64,000 bases of DNA from JABDJL01 sp963664065 (lineage in GTDB: Bacteria; Pseudomonadota; Gammaproteobacteria; Xanthomonadales; SZUA-36), in NCBI GenBank assembly GCA_963664065.1, contig OY760942.1:1860001-1924000 (forward strand). The letters run 5' to 3'. Below, one piece after another: positions 43,501 through 52,227 of this stretch. The stretch's first letter is position 1. Every line of letters starts with the position of its first letter. A program made the position numbers and the translations under genes. Under the pieces are notes generated by a model, which saw nothing but the letters and a program-made list of their open reading frames with translations, did not search any database and was not told where the DNA came from.

Positions 43501-44614
43501 CAGCAAGGGGCCAAAGACTCTCAAGAAGGGCTCAAAACTTTCCGCTGAGAACCTGGCCGAGCTTGACCGGGATGAGTGGTTCAAGTTGCGCACCAACAGT
43601 GACGATGCCAATGAGCTCCTCGAGCACATGGCTGACCAGTTACGCGATCAGCGCAAAACTTTCGACGAAAGATTCGAGGAAAAAAGGGGCAAAATCACCC
43701 GTGGTGATGACCTGGCGCCAGGCGTTCTCAAGATGGTCAAGGTTTACATGGCTGTCAAACGCAGAATTCAACCGGGCGACAAAATGGCCGGCCGTCACGG
43801 TAACAAGGGTGTGATCTCCATGATCGTACCTACCGAAGACATGCCTTACATGGAGGACGGAACCCCGGTGGATATTGTTTTGAATCCACTCGGTGTGCCA
43901 TCTCGAATGAATATCGGCCAGGTGCTGGAAACGCATCTTGGCTGGGCTGCAAAAGGCCTGGGTCATCGCATCAAAACAATGATCGATGAGAAAGCCAAGA
44001 CAGACGACATCCGCAAATTTTTGGGCGAAGTGTACAACAGCGACCAGGAAGGCAGGGTCAATATGAACACCTTTTCCGCCGCGGAAATCAAAACCATGGC
44101 GGGTAACCTTGTCGACGGTGTACCAATGGCCACACCGGTATTTGACGGAGCGCCTGAAGCGGAAATCAAACGATTGCTGGAACTGGCCCAGTTGCCGGTC
44201 AGTGGCCAGACCACCTTGTATAACGGTCGAACAGGCGATGCCTTTGATCGCCCGATTACCGTTGGGTACATGTATATGATGAAGCTCAACCACCTGGTGG
44301 ATGACAAGATGCACGCGCGTTCGACCGGTCCGTACAGCCTGGTTACGCAGCAGCCATTGGGCGGTAAAGCACAGTTCGGTGGCCAACGTTTCGGTGAGAT
44401 GGAAGTGTGGGCGCTCGAGGCTTACGGTGCCGCGTACACGCTGCAGGAAATGCTAACGGTGAAATCGGACGACGTTGGCGGCCGAAATCACATGTACAAA
44501 AACATTGTCGATGGCAACCACGAAATGGCGGCAGGAATGCCGGAATCTTTCAACGTACTGGTGAAAGAAATCCGCTCGCTTGGTATCAACATCGAACTCG
44601 AAGAGACCCCATAG
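40529..44614 (+). CDS. rpoB: DNA-directed RNA polymerase subunit beta
   Basis: Second-largest polymerase subunit, 1361 residues. It begins [16 protein letters not shown]. The rifampicin pocket reads [20 protein letters not shown] and [20 protein letters not shown], i.e. the ordinary sensitive sequence. [20 protein letters not shown] and the later [13 protein letters not shown] are the universal core motifs. The end, [19 protein letters not shown], is typical. The rpoC start follows after ten bases. Follows rplL in the standard rplKAJL-rpoBC order. Confidence 0.98.
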   Translation: [1361 protein letters not shown]

Positions 44615-44624
44615 GAGATTAACG

Positions 44625-47600
44625 GTGAGAGATCTGCTCAATCTGTATAATCGCCAGCGCCAGTCGCTGGAATTTGACGCCATCCGTATCGGCCTTGCGC
44701 CGCCGGACTTAATACGATCGTGGTCATTCGGTGAGGTTAAAAAGCCTGAAACCATTAATTACCGGACATTCAAGCCGGAACGCGATGGTCTGTTTTGCGC
44801 GTCCATTTTCGGTCCGATAAAGGATTACGAGTGCCTGTGCGGCAAGTACAAGCGCATGAAGCACCGTGGTGTGGTCTGCGAGAAATGCGGAACCGAGGTC
44901 ACATTGACCAAGGTTCGTCGTGAACGCATGGCGCACATCGAACTGGCCAGTCCCGTTGCGCATATCTGGTTTTTGAAGTCACTTCCTTCACGTATCGGCC
45001 TGATTCTTGATATGACGCTGCGTGATATTGAGCGCATCCTCTATTTTGAATCTTACGTGGTACTTGATGCAGAACTTACGGACCTGGAGAGAGGTCAGTT
45101 GCTGACCGATGACCAGTACCTGGATTCAGTCGAAGAATACGGTGATGATTTCAACGCAAAGATGGGCGCCGAGGCTATATTTGAACTGCTTCACAGCATT
45201 GATCTTAAGGAAGAAGTACTGCAACTTCGCGAAGATATTTCCGCCACGCGTTCAGTCACCAAGCTGAAACGCCTGTCGAAACGCGTAAAACTGGTTGAAG
45301 CATTCATCGAATCCGGTAATCGTCCGGAGTATATGATCATGACCGTGCTTCCGGTGCTTCCGCCTGACCTCAGGCCGCTGGTGCCGCTGGATGGAGGACG
45401 CTTTGCCACCTCGGATCTGAATGACCTGTATCGTCGCGTGATCAATCGCAATAATCGCCTGAAGCGGTTGCTCGAACTCAATGCACCGGACATCATCGTG
45501 CGCAATGAAAAGCGTATGTTGCAGGAATCGGTAGACGCCCTGCTGGATAACGGCAGGCGTGGCCGTGCAATAACCGGTACCAACCGGCGTCCGCTGAAAT
45601 CACTGGCTGACATGATCAAAGGCAAGCAGGGCCGTTTCCGGCAAAACCTGCTGGGTAAACGCGTAGATTACTCGGGCCGTTCAGTGATCGTAGTGGGTCC
45701 AACCCTGAAATTGCATGAGTGCGGTCTGCCTAAGAAAATGGCACTTGAATTGTTCAAGCCGTTCATTTTCAGCAAACTGCAACTACGCGGGATGGCGGCT
45801 ACCATCAAGGCTGCGAAAAAACTGGTCGAGGCCGAACGGGCTGAAGTCTGGGATATCCTCTCGGAGGTCATTCGCGAACACCCGGTGCTGTTGAACCGGG
45901 CGCCCACCTTGCATCGCCTCGGCATCCAGGCTTTTGAGCCTGTTCTGATCGAAGGCAAGGCCATCCAGTTACACCCGTTGGTCTGTACGGCTTTTAACGC
46001 CGATTTTGACGGTGACCAGATGGCAGTGCACATACCCTTGTCAGTTGAAGCACAGCTGGAAGCGCGTGCGCTGATGATGTCTTCAAATAACATTCTTTCA
46101 CCGGCCAACGGCGAGCCTATCATTGTGCCGACACAGGACGTGGTTCTGGGTTTGTATTTCATGACCCGCAAGCTGGCCGGTGTTGCGGGTGAAGGCATGT
46201 ATTTCTCGGATATCGAAGAAGTACATCGCGCTTATGAGAACAAGGCCGTTGAATTGCATGCCAGCATCAAGGTCCGGATCGATGAAACCATCATTTCCGA
46301 GCACGGTGAAGAGCGGCATGAGACCAACCTGGTTGAAACCACGGTAGGCAGGGCGTTGCTGGCGGAGATTCGCCCCAGCGGTATGCCTTTCCACCTGTTG
46401 AACCGTACCTTGAAGAAAAAGCAAATTTCTGCGCTGATCGATTCCTGCTACCGGAGACTGGGGCTCAAGAAATCCGTGGTTTTCGCAGATCGCCTGATGT
46501 ACACGGGATTCCATTACGCGACCATCTCCGGTGTATCAATTGGTATTGATGACCTTCAGGTACCTGATGAAAAGAAAGCCATCCTCGAGGCTGCTGAACA
46601 CGAAGTGGTCGAAATCCACAACCAGTACATATCAGGCCTGGTCACCGCCGGTGAGCGCTACAACAAGGTAGTGGATATATGGTCGCGAACCAACGAGCTG
46701 GTTGCTCGCGCGATGATGGAGCGCATGGGTAAGACCGTGGCGAAAACATGGGATGGCAAGGAAGTGGAGCAGGACTCTATGAACTCCATCTTCATCATGG
46801 CGGATTCCGGGGCACGTGGTTCTGCCGCCCAGATCAGGCAGTTGGCCGGAATGCGCGGCCTGATGGCAAAACCTGATGGTTCCATTATTGAAACGCCGAT
46901 AACCGCGAATTTCCGCGAGGGCCTTGATGTATTGCAGTACTTCATCTCCACTCACGGTGCGCGTAAGGGTCTTGCAGATACCGCGTTAAAAACCGCAAAC
47001 TCGGGTTACCTGACCCGCCGTCTGGTTGATGTCGCACAGGATCTTGTAATCACCGAGCGTGATTGTGGCGCCGAGATGGGGGTAGTCCTGCAACCCATCG
47101 TCGAGGGTGGTGATGTGGTAGAGACGCTGAGCGAGCGGGTTCTGGGCCGGGTTGTGGCCGAGGATACTTTCAAAGCCGGCACCAAAGAGCTGATATTCAA
47201 GCGCAACACCCTGCTCGACGAGCAGGGCGTGGAATTGCTCGAAGACGCCGGTATCGACCAGGTGCTTGTGCGTTCCACAATTACCTGCGTAACCAGGCAC
47301 GGCGTTTGCGCCAGTTGCTATGGACGCGATCTGGCTCGTGGCCATATCGTCAACAGCGGTGAAGCGGTTGGTGTGATTGCGGCACAGTCGATTGGTGAAC
47401 CGGGTACACAGCTGACCATGCGTACCTTCCATATCGGTGGTGCTGCATCGAGGGCTGCGGCGGTTGATCACATTCAAACCAAGTCTGCCGGTAAAGTCCG
47501 GCTGCATAACCTGAAATCAGTCATAAACGCGGATAAGAAGCTGGTCGCCGTATCACGATCCGGTGAGTTGTCCGTTATTGATGAACATGGCCGTGAACGC

Positions 47601-48836
47601 GAGCGTTACAAAATACCGTACGGAGCAATCGTATCGGGACGTGATGGTGATGATTGCCAGGCCGGGGGCATGGTTGCCAACTGGGACCCCCATACTCACC
47701 CAATCGTAACCGAGGTGGCGGGTTCGGTGAAATTCCATGACTTTATTGATGGTGTGACCATCAACGAAACCGTGGACGACATTACCGGTCTTACCAGCCT
47801 CGTTATCACCGATCCAAAGCAGCGCGGTTCCGCCGGCAAGGACTTACGTCCAATGGTTAGCCTGTTGGATAAAAAAGGTAAGGAGTTGTGTCTCGCGGGA
47901 ACCGAGATTCCGGCCCACTATTTCCTGCCGGCGGGTGCCATCGTAGGCATCAAGGATGCTCAAAACGTTCAGGTGGGTGATGTAATCGCACGCATACCAC
48001 AGGAATCGTCCAAGACCCGTGATATCACCGGTGGTCTGCCGCGCGTTGCCGACCTGTTCGAAGCACGTAAGCCCAAAGAGCCGTCAATCCTGGCCGAGGT
48101 TTCCGGAATCGTCAGTTTTGGCAAGGATACCAAGGGCAAGCAGCGCCTGGTGATTACCCAGGATGATGCTGAAACCTACGAAGAGTTGATTCCCAAGTGG
48201 CGTCACCTGATCGTGTTTGAAGGCGAACGCGTGGAAAAAGGTGAAACCGTTGTCGACGGCGAGCCAAATCCACACGATATTTTGCGCCTACTGGGTGTAG
48301 AAGCGCTGGCCGATTACCTGGTCAAGGAAATCCAGGATGTATATCGGCTTCAGGGTGTGAAGATCAACGATAAACACATCGAAGTCATCATTCGCCAGAT
48401 GCTGCGTAAAGCCGAGGTTAAACGACCCGGTGATACGCGTTTGCTGCGCGGTGATCAGCTGGATCTGGTGCGTATCCTTGAGGCAAACGTGGAAAGCAAG
48501 AGAAACAGCGGAAAGCCGGCTACCTACCAGCGTATTTTGCTGGGTATTACCAAGGCTTCCCTGGCGACTGAATCTTTTATTTCGGCGGCTTCTTTCCAGG
48601 AGACCACCCGTGTGCTGACGGAAGCGGCTGTTCGAGGAACAGTCGATCATTTACGCGGACTGAAAGAGAACGTGATTGTCGGTCGCCTGATACCAGCGGG
48701 TACCGGTATGGCCTATCACAAGACACGCAAGCGGGCAGAAGAAGAAGAGCCTGAGATTGATCTCGCAGCCCTGGCAGCTGCAGTTGCGGCCGAGGATTTA
48801 GAAGCACTCGAAGGTTCAGCTGAAACCCAGTCGTAA
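44625..48836 (+). CDS. rpoC: DNA-directed RNA polymerase subunit beta'
   Basis: Catalytic polymerase subunit, 1403 residues from GTG 44625 (AGGAG seven bases upstream; reads RDLLNLYNRQRQ). The N-terminal zinc ribbon is CLCGKY...CEKCG. The Mg-binding NADFDGDQMAVH has its aspartates at 460, 462 and 464, the same numbers as in E. coli. The second zinc site uses RDCGAEMG plus TRHGVCASCYGRDL. The bridge helix and trigger loop region contains QSIGEPGTQLTMRTFHIGG. An acidic C-terminal tail ends the protein. It is followed by a terminator. Confidence 0.98.
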   Translation: MRDLLNLYNRQRQSLEFDAIRIGLAPPDLIRSWSFGEVKKPETINYRTFKPERDGLFCASIFGPIKDYECLCGKYKRMKHRGVVCEKCGTEVTLTKVRRERMAHIELASPVAHIWFLKSLPSRIGLILDMTLRDIERILYFESYVVLDAELTDLERGQLLTDDQYLDSVEEYGDDFNAKMGAEAIFELLHSIDLKEEVLQLREDISATRSVTKLKRLSKRVKLVEAFIESGNRPEYMIMTVLPVLPPDLRPLVPLDGGRFATSDLNDLYRRVINRNNRLKRLLELNAPDIIVRNEKRMLQESVDALLDNGRRGRAITGTNRRPLKSLADMIKGKQGRFRQNLLGKRVDYSGRSVIVVGPTLKLHECGLPKKMALELFKPFIFSKLQLRGMAATIKAAKKLVEAERAEVWDILSEVIREHPVLLNRAPTLHRLGIQAFEPVLIEGKAIQLHPLVCTAFNADFDGDQMAVHIPLSVEAQLEARALMMSSNNILSPANGEPIIVPTQDVVLGLYFMTRKLAGVAGEGMYFSDIEEVHRAYENKAVELHASIKVRIDETIISEHGEERHETNLVETTVGRALLAEIRPSGMPFHLLNRTLKKKQISALIDSCYRRLGLKKSVVFADRLMYTGFHYATISGVSIGIDDLQVPDEKKAILEAAEHEVVEIHNQYISGLVTAGERYNKVVDIWSRTNELVARAMMERMGKTVAKTWDGKEVEQDSMNSIFIMADSGARGSAAQIRQLAGMRGLMAKPDGSIIETPITANFREGLDVLQYFISTHGARKGLADTALKTANSGYLTRRLVDVAQDLVITERDCGAEMGVVLQPIVEGGDVVETLSERVLGRVVAEDTFKAGTKELIFKRNTLLDEQGVELLEDAGIDQVLVRSTITCVTRHGVCASCYGRDLARGHIVNSGEAVGVIAAQSIGEPGTQLTMRTFHIGGAASRAAAVDHIQTKSAGKVRLHNLKSVINADKKLVAVSRSGELSVIDEHGRERERYKIPYGAIVSGRDGDDCQAGGMVANWDPHTHPIVTEVAGSVKFHDFIDGVTINETVDDITGLTSLVITDPKQRGSAGKDLRPMVSLLDKKGKELCLAGTEIPAHYFLPAGAIVGIKDAQNVQVGDVIARIPQESSKTRDITGGLPRVADLFEARKPKEPSILAEVSGIVSFGKDTKGKQRLVITQDDAETYEELIPKWRHLIVFEGERVEKGETVVDGEPNPHDILRLLGVEALADYLVKEIQDVYRLQGVKINDKHIEVIIRQMLRKAEVKRPGDTRLLRGDQLDLVRILEANVESKRNSGKPATYQRILLGITKASLATESFISAASFQETTRVLTEAAVRGTVDHLRGLKENVIVGRLIPAGTGMAYHKTRKRAEEEEPEIDLAALAAAVAAEDLEALEGSAETQS

Positions 48837-48858
48837 ATTACAGCTTTCAGAGATACCG

Positions 48859-48883
48859 GGGCCCGTTTGGCGGGCCCTCTTTC
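48859..48883 (+). terminator. Rho-independent terminator after rpoC
   Basis: Perfect GGGCCCG-TTTGG-CGGGCCC hairpin followed by TCTTT, 22 bases after the rpoC stop. The T-tract is short, so read-through into the str genes is possible. Confidence 0.8.
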
Positions 48884-48932
48884 CGGTTGGTCAAAAACGA
48901 CGGGAAAAGATTGTAGTTTTTTCTAAAAAATA

Positions 48933-48961
48933 TTGCCAAAACATTAAGCCCCTGTCATAAT
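48933..48961 (+). promoter_or_regulatory. Candidate distal promoter of the str (rpsL) operon
   Basis: TTGCCA (48933-48938), a 17-base spacer and CATAAT (48956-48961). It lies in the 366-base rpoC-rpsL gap, whose remaining sequence holds the rpoC terminator, a possible GACAGA...TCTGTC stem around 48997-49033 and the proximal promoter. I see no gene there. Confidence 0.55.
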
Positions 48962-49109
48962 CGACCGGCTAAGTATTAGCAATTCCTCAAAAACGAGGAT
49001 CGGACAGATCAGAGACCTAGTCTGGGTCTGTCTCGAAGAGCCGATGTCGCCGGCGCGTGGGCCGGAATCATGGCGTCCAATCCAGGTGAAAAAGACCAGG
49101 GTTGGGCGT

Positions 49110-49139
49110 TTGACATTGCTAGGGGGGGCTGCGTAATAT
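49110..49139 (+). promoter_or_regulatory. Proximal promoter of the str (rpsL) operon
   Basis: Perfect -35 TTGACA (49110-49115), an 18-base spacer with a run of seven G, and -10 TAATAT (49134-49139), followed by a GC-rich discriminator (TCGCGCCC), typical of ribosomal promoters under stringent control. It is 64 bases upstream of the rpsL ATG. Confidence 0.8.
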
Positions 49140-49202
49140 TCGCGCCCTTCGACAGGCAGGACGAAAGTCCCGCCTGTTGTTTTATTGAACAAGGTATTTT
49201 TT

Positions 49203-49577
49203 ATGTCGACAGTTAATCAATTGGTGCGTAAAGCGCGTAAACCAAAGCTGTACAAGAGCAACGTGCCGGCGCTGGAAGGTTGCCCGCAGAAACGTGGTGT
49301 TTGTACCCGCGTTTATACAACTACGCCGAAGAAACCGAATTCCGCGCTGCGCAAAGTTGCACGTGTGCGCCTGACCAATGGTTTTGAAGTGACAAGCTAC
49401 ATCGGTGGAGAGGGTCATAACCTGCAGGAGCATAGCGTTGTTTTGATTCGCGGTGGCCGCGTGAAAGACCTTCCTGGTGTTCGTTATCACACGGTACGCG
49501 GCAGCCTCGATACGGCTGGAGTTGGCGATCGTCGCCAGGGACGGTCCAAATATGGCGCCAAGCGTCCCAAGAACTGA
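49203..49577 (+). CDS. rpsL: 30S ribosomal protein S12
   Basis: Decoding-centre protein, 124 residues, same as E. coli. TPKKPNSALRKVARVRLTNG contains the Lys at the streptomycin position, and GGRVKDLPGVRYHTVRG contains the second Lys and the Asp that RimO methylthiolates; both are wild type. Start ATG 49203 (STVNQLVRKAR) with AAGGTA upstream; a TTG 18 bases earlier is in frame but not expected. Only 32 bases separate it from rpsG, too short for the E. coli S7-binding repression site. Confidence 0.97.
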   Translation: MSTVNQLVRKARKPKLYKSNVPALEGCPQKRGVCTRVYTTTPKKPNSALRKVARVRLTNGFEVTSYIGGEGHNLQEHSVVLIRGGRVKDLPGVRYHTVRGSLDTAGVGDRRQGRSKYGAKRPKN

Positions 49578-49609
49578 GTGCTGGTTAACAGAGAAAAACG
49601 GAAATCCTA

Positions 49610-50083
49610 ATGTCCAGAAAACATTCAAATTTCACGCGTGACATTTTGCCGGACCCCAAGTTTGGCAGCGAAATGATCACCCGTTTTGTCAACATGGTGA
49701 TGCACAGTGGTAAAAAATCTACCGCAGAGCGCATCGTTTACGGTGCAATTCAGACGATTGAGGAAAAGAACAAGAGTGCAACCCCGGTTGAATTGATTGA
49801 AAAGGCGCTGGAAAACGTCAGCCCGATGGTGGAAGTAAAGTCCCGCCGTGTGGGCGGCGCGACCTACCAGGTGCCGATTGAAGTACGACCCAAGCGGCGC
49901 CAGACACTGGCGATGCGTTGGATTATTGATGCCGCACGCAAGCGCGGCGAAAAAAGTATGCCACAGCGTCTGGCAGGTGAACTGCTTGAAGCCGTTGAGC
50001 AGCGTGGTTCTGCCGTCAAGAAACGTGAAGACACGCACCGCATGGCCGAAGCAAACAAGGCGTTCTCCCACTACCGCTGGTAG
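49610..50083 (+). CDS. rpsG: 30S ribosomal protein S7
   Basis: Primary 16S 3'-domain assembly protein at the E site. SRKHSNFTRDILPDPKFGSE, then FVNMVMHSGKKSTAERIVYG and the beta-hairpin SRRVGGATYQVPIEVRPKRR are typical. It ends HRMAEANKAFSHYRW, the common 157-residue form. Second gene of the str operon, 21 bases before fusA. Confidence 0.97.
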   Translation: MSRKHSNFTRDILPDPKFGSEMITRFVNMVMHSGKKSTAERIVYGAIQTIEEKNKSATPVELIEKALENVSPMVEVKSRRVGGATYQVPIEVRPKRRQTLAMRWIIDAARKRGEKSMPQRLAGELLEAVEQRGSAVKKREDTHRMAEANKAFSHYRW

Positions 50084-50104
50084 TCGGGTTTTGAGGAAAG
50101 GATA

Positions 50105-52198
50105 GTGTCCCGTAATACACCCATTGAACGGTATCGCAATATTGGCATCATGGCCCATATCGATGCCGGTAAAACCACGACGACCGAGCGTATCCTGTAC
50201 TACACCGGTGTTTCACACAAAATCGGTGAAGTCCATGACGGCAATGCCACGATGGATTGGATGGAACAGGAGCAGGAGCGTGGAATTACGATTACCTCCG
50301 CTGCTACCACCTGTTTCTGGGATGGTATGAACGAGCAGTTCCCGGAACACCGTATCAACATTATTGATACGCCAGGGCATGTTGATTTCACCATCGAGGT
50401 AGAGCGCTCCTTGCGTGTACTGGACGGTACTGTAGCGGTTTTTTGTGCTGTGGGTGGCGTTCAGCCCCAATCAGAAACAGTGTGGCGCCAGGCAACGCGT
50501 TACAACGTGCCGCGTGTATGTTTCGTCAACAAGATGGACCGGACCGGTGCAGATTTCCCGCGCGTTGTTCGCCAGATCAAGGAACGCCTGGGTGCACGGC
50601 CTGTGCCCATCCAAATACCGATAGGCGTTGAGGAGCATTTTCAGGGTGTAGTAGACCTGGTCAAGATGAGGGCTATCTACTGGAGCAATGAAAACATGGG
50701 CATGGCCCATGAATCGCGTGAAATTCCGGAAGAACTCCTGGCTGAAGCTGAGTCGGCGCGGGAGTACATGGTGGAGATGGCAGCGGAGGCATCCGAAGAT
50801 CTGATGGAGGCCTACGTTGAGACCGGCGAGTTGACCAACGAGCAGATCATCAGTGGCCTGCGCGTAGGCACCTTGCACAATGACATAGTGCCCTGTCTCT
50901 GCGGTTCGGCATTCAAAAACAAGGGTGTGCAGGCACTTTTGGATGCAGTAGTTGACCTGATGCCTTCCCCGATGGATGTTCCTGCGATCAAGGGCATTCT
51001 TGAAAACGACGAAGAGGGAGAGCGTCCCAGTGGCGATGAGCAGCCATTTGCAGCGCTCGCATTCAAAATTGCCACCGATCCATATGTAGGCTCTCTGACC
51101 TTTTTCCGTGTCTATTCCGGTGTATTGAAATCCGGCGACACAGTTTATAACCCGGTCAAGGGAAGAAAAGAGCGTGTCGGCCGAATTTTGCAGATGCACG
51201 CCAACTCGCGCGACGAGATCAAAGAAGTGCGCGCAGGCGATATAGCAGCTGCCGTCGGGCTGAAAGCCGCAACCACGGGTGACACCCTGTGTGATCTGAA
51301 TTCAATCATTACGCTGGAGCGTATGGAATTTCCCGATCCGGTGATTTCGGTTGCAGTCGAGCCTCGTACCAAGGCAGACCAGGAAAAGATGGGTATCGCT
51401 TTGCAAAAACTGGCGCAGGAAGATCCGTCTTTCCGTGTGCACACCGACGAAGAGTCCGGCCAGACCATCATTTCAGGTATGGGCGAGCTTCATCTGGATA
51501 TTCTCGTTGATCGTATGAAACGTGAATTCAAAGTCGAAGCCAATGTCGGACGTCCGCAGGTTGCCTATAGGGAAACGATTCGCAATTCAGTGGAAGCGGA
51601 AGGCAAGTTTGTTCGCCAGTCCGGTGGCCGCGGCCAGTACGGGCACGCCAAGATCCGGATGATGCCCACCGCGGCAGGCGAAGGCTACGAGTTCGAAAAC
51701 AAGATTGTCGGTGGTTCGATTCCGAAGGAATACATTTCTTCGGTTGACAAGGGCATCCAGGAAGCTATGCAAAACGGCGTTATTGCCGGTTATCCGGTGG
51801 TCGACTTCAGGGTGGAACTGTACGACGGTTCCTACCACGAGGTTGATTCATCAGAGATGGCGTTCAAGGTCGCTGGCTCCATGGCATTCAAGAATGCTGC
51901 GCTGGCGGCCAGGCCGGTATTGCTTGAACCAATGATGAAAGTCGAGGTTGTTACCCCTGAAGACTACATGGGTGATGTTATGGGTGATATCAGCCGCAGG
52001 CGTGGCCAGTTGCAGGGAATGGAAGACAGCCCTGCAGGTAAAACCATTGACGCGCATGTACCACTTTCTGAAATGTTTGGTTATGCAACGGATCTGAGGT
52101 CACAAACACAGGGCCGGGCAACTTTTACGATGGAATTCGACCATTATTCGGAAGCGCCGAATAGTGTGGCCGAAGAAATTATTAAAAAAACCGCTTAA
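50105..52198 (+). CDS. fusA: Elongation factor G
   Basis: Translocase GTPase, 697 residues. G1 GIMAHIDAGKTTTTERIL, switch I RGITITSAATTCFW, G3 NIIDTPGHVDFTIEVERSLR and G4 FVNKMDRTGADF are all present. Domain IV has RQSGGRGQYGHAKIRM and SVDKGIQEAMQNG. It starts with GTG 50105 with AAGGA upstream. This is the classical fusA of the str operon, followed by the second tuf after 29 bases. Confidence 0.97.
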   Translation: MSRNTPIERYRNIGIMAHIDAGKTTTTERILYYTGVSHKIGEVHDGNATMDWMEQEQERGITITSAATTCFWDGMNEQFPEHRINIIDTPGHVDFTIEVERSLRVLDGTVAVFCAVGGVQPQSETVWRQATRYNVPRVCFVNKMDRTGADFPRVVRQIKERLGARPVPIQIPIGVEEHFQGVVDLVKMRAIYWSNENMGMAHESREIPEELLAEAESAREYMVEMAAEASEDLMEAYVETGELTNEQIISGLRVGTLHNDIVPCLCGSAFKNKGVQALLDAVVDLMPSPMDVPAIKGILENDEEGERPSGDEQPFAALAFKIATDPYVGSLTFFRVYSGVLKSGDTVYNPVKGRKERVGRILQMHANSRDEIKEVRAGDIAAAVGLKAATTGDTLCDLNSIITLERMEFPDPVISVAVEPRTKADQEKMGIALQKLAQEDPSFRVHTDEESGQTIISGMGELHLDILVDRMKREFKVEANVGRPQVAYRETIRNSVEAEGKFVRQSGGRGQYGHAKIRMMPTAAGEGYEFENKIVGGSIPKEYISSVDKGIQEAMQNGVIAGYPVVDFRVELYDGSYHEVDSSEMAFKVAGSMAFKNAALAARPVLLEPMMKVEVVTPEDYMGDVMGDISRRRGQLQGMEDSPAGKTIDAHVPLSEMFGYATDLRSQTQGRATFTMEFDHYSEAPNSVAEEIIKKTA

Positions 52199-52227
52199 AG
52201 GCGGGCTCTTAAAAGCAGAGGTTAATC

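Noticed and set aside
43640..44386. 248-residue antisense frame inside rpoB
   Set aside because: Shadow of a conserved gene; no recognisable domain and full overlap with the polymerase coding sequence.
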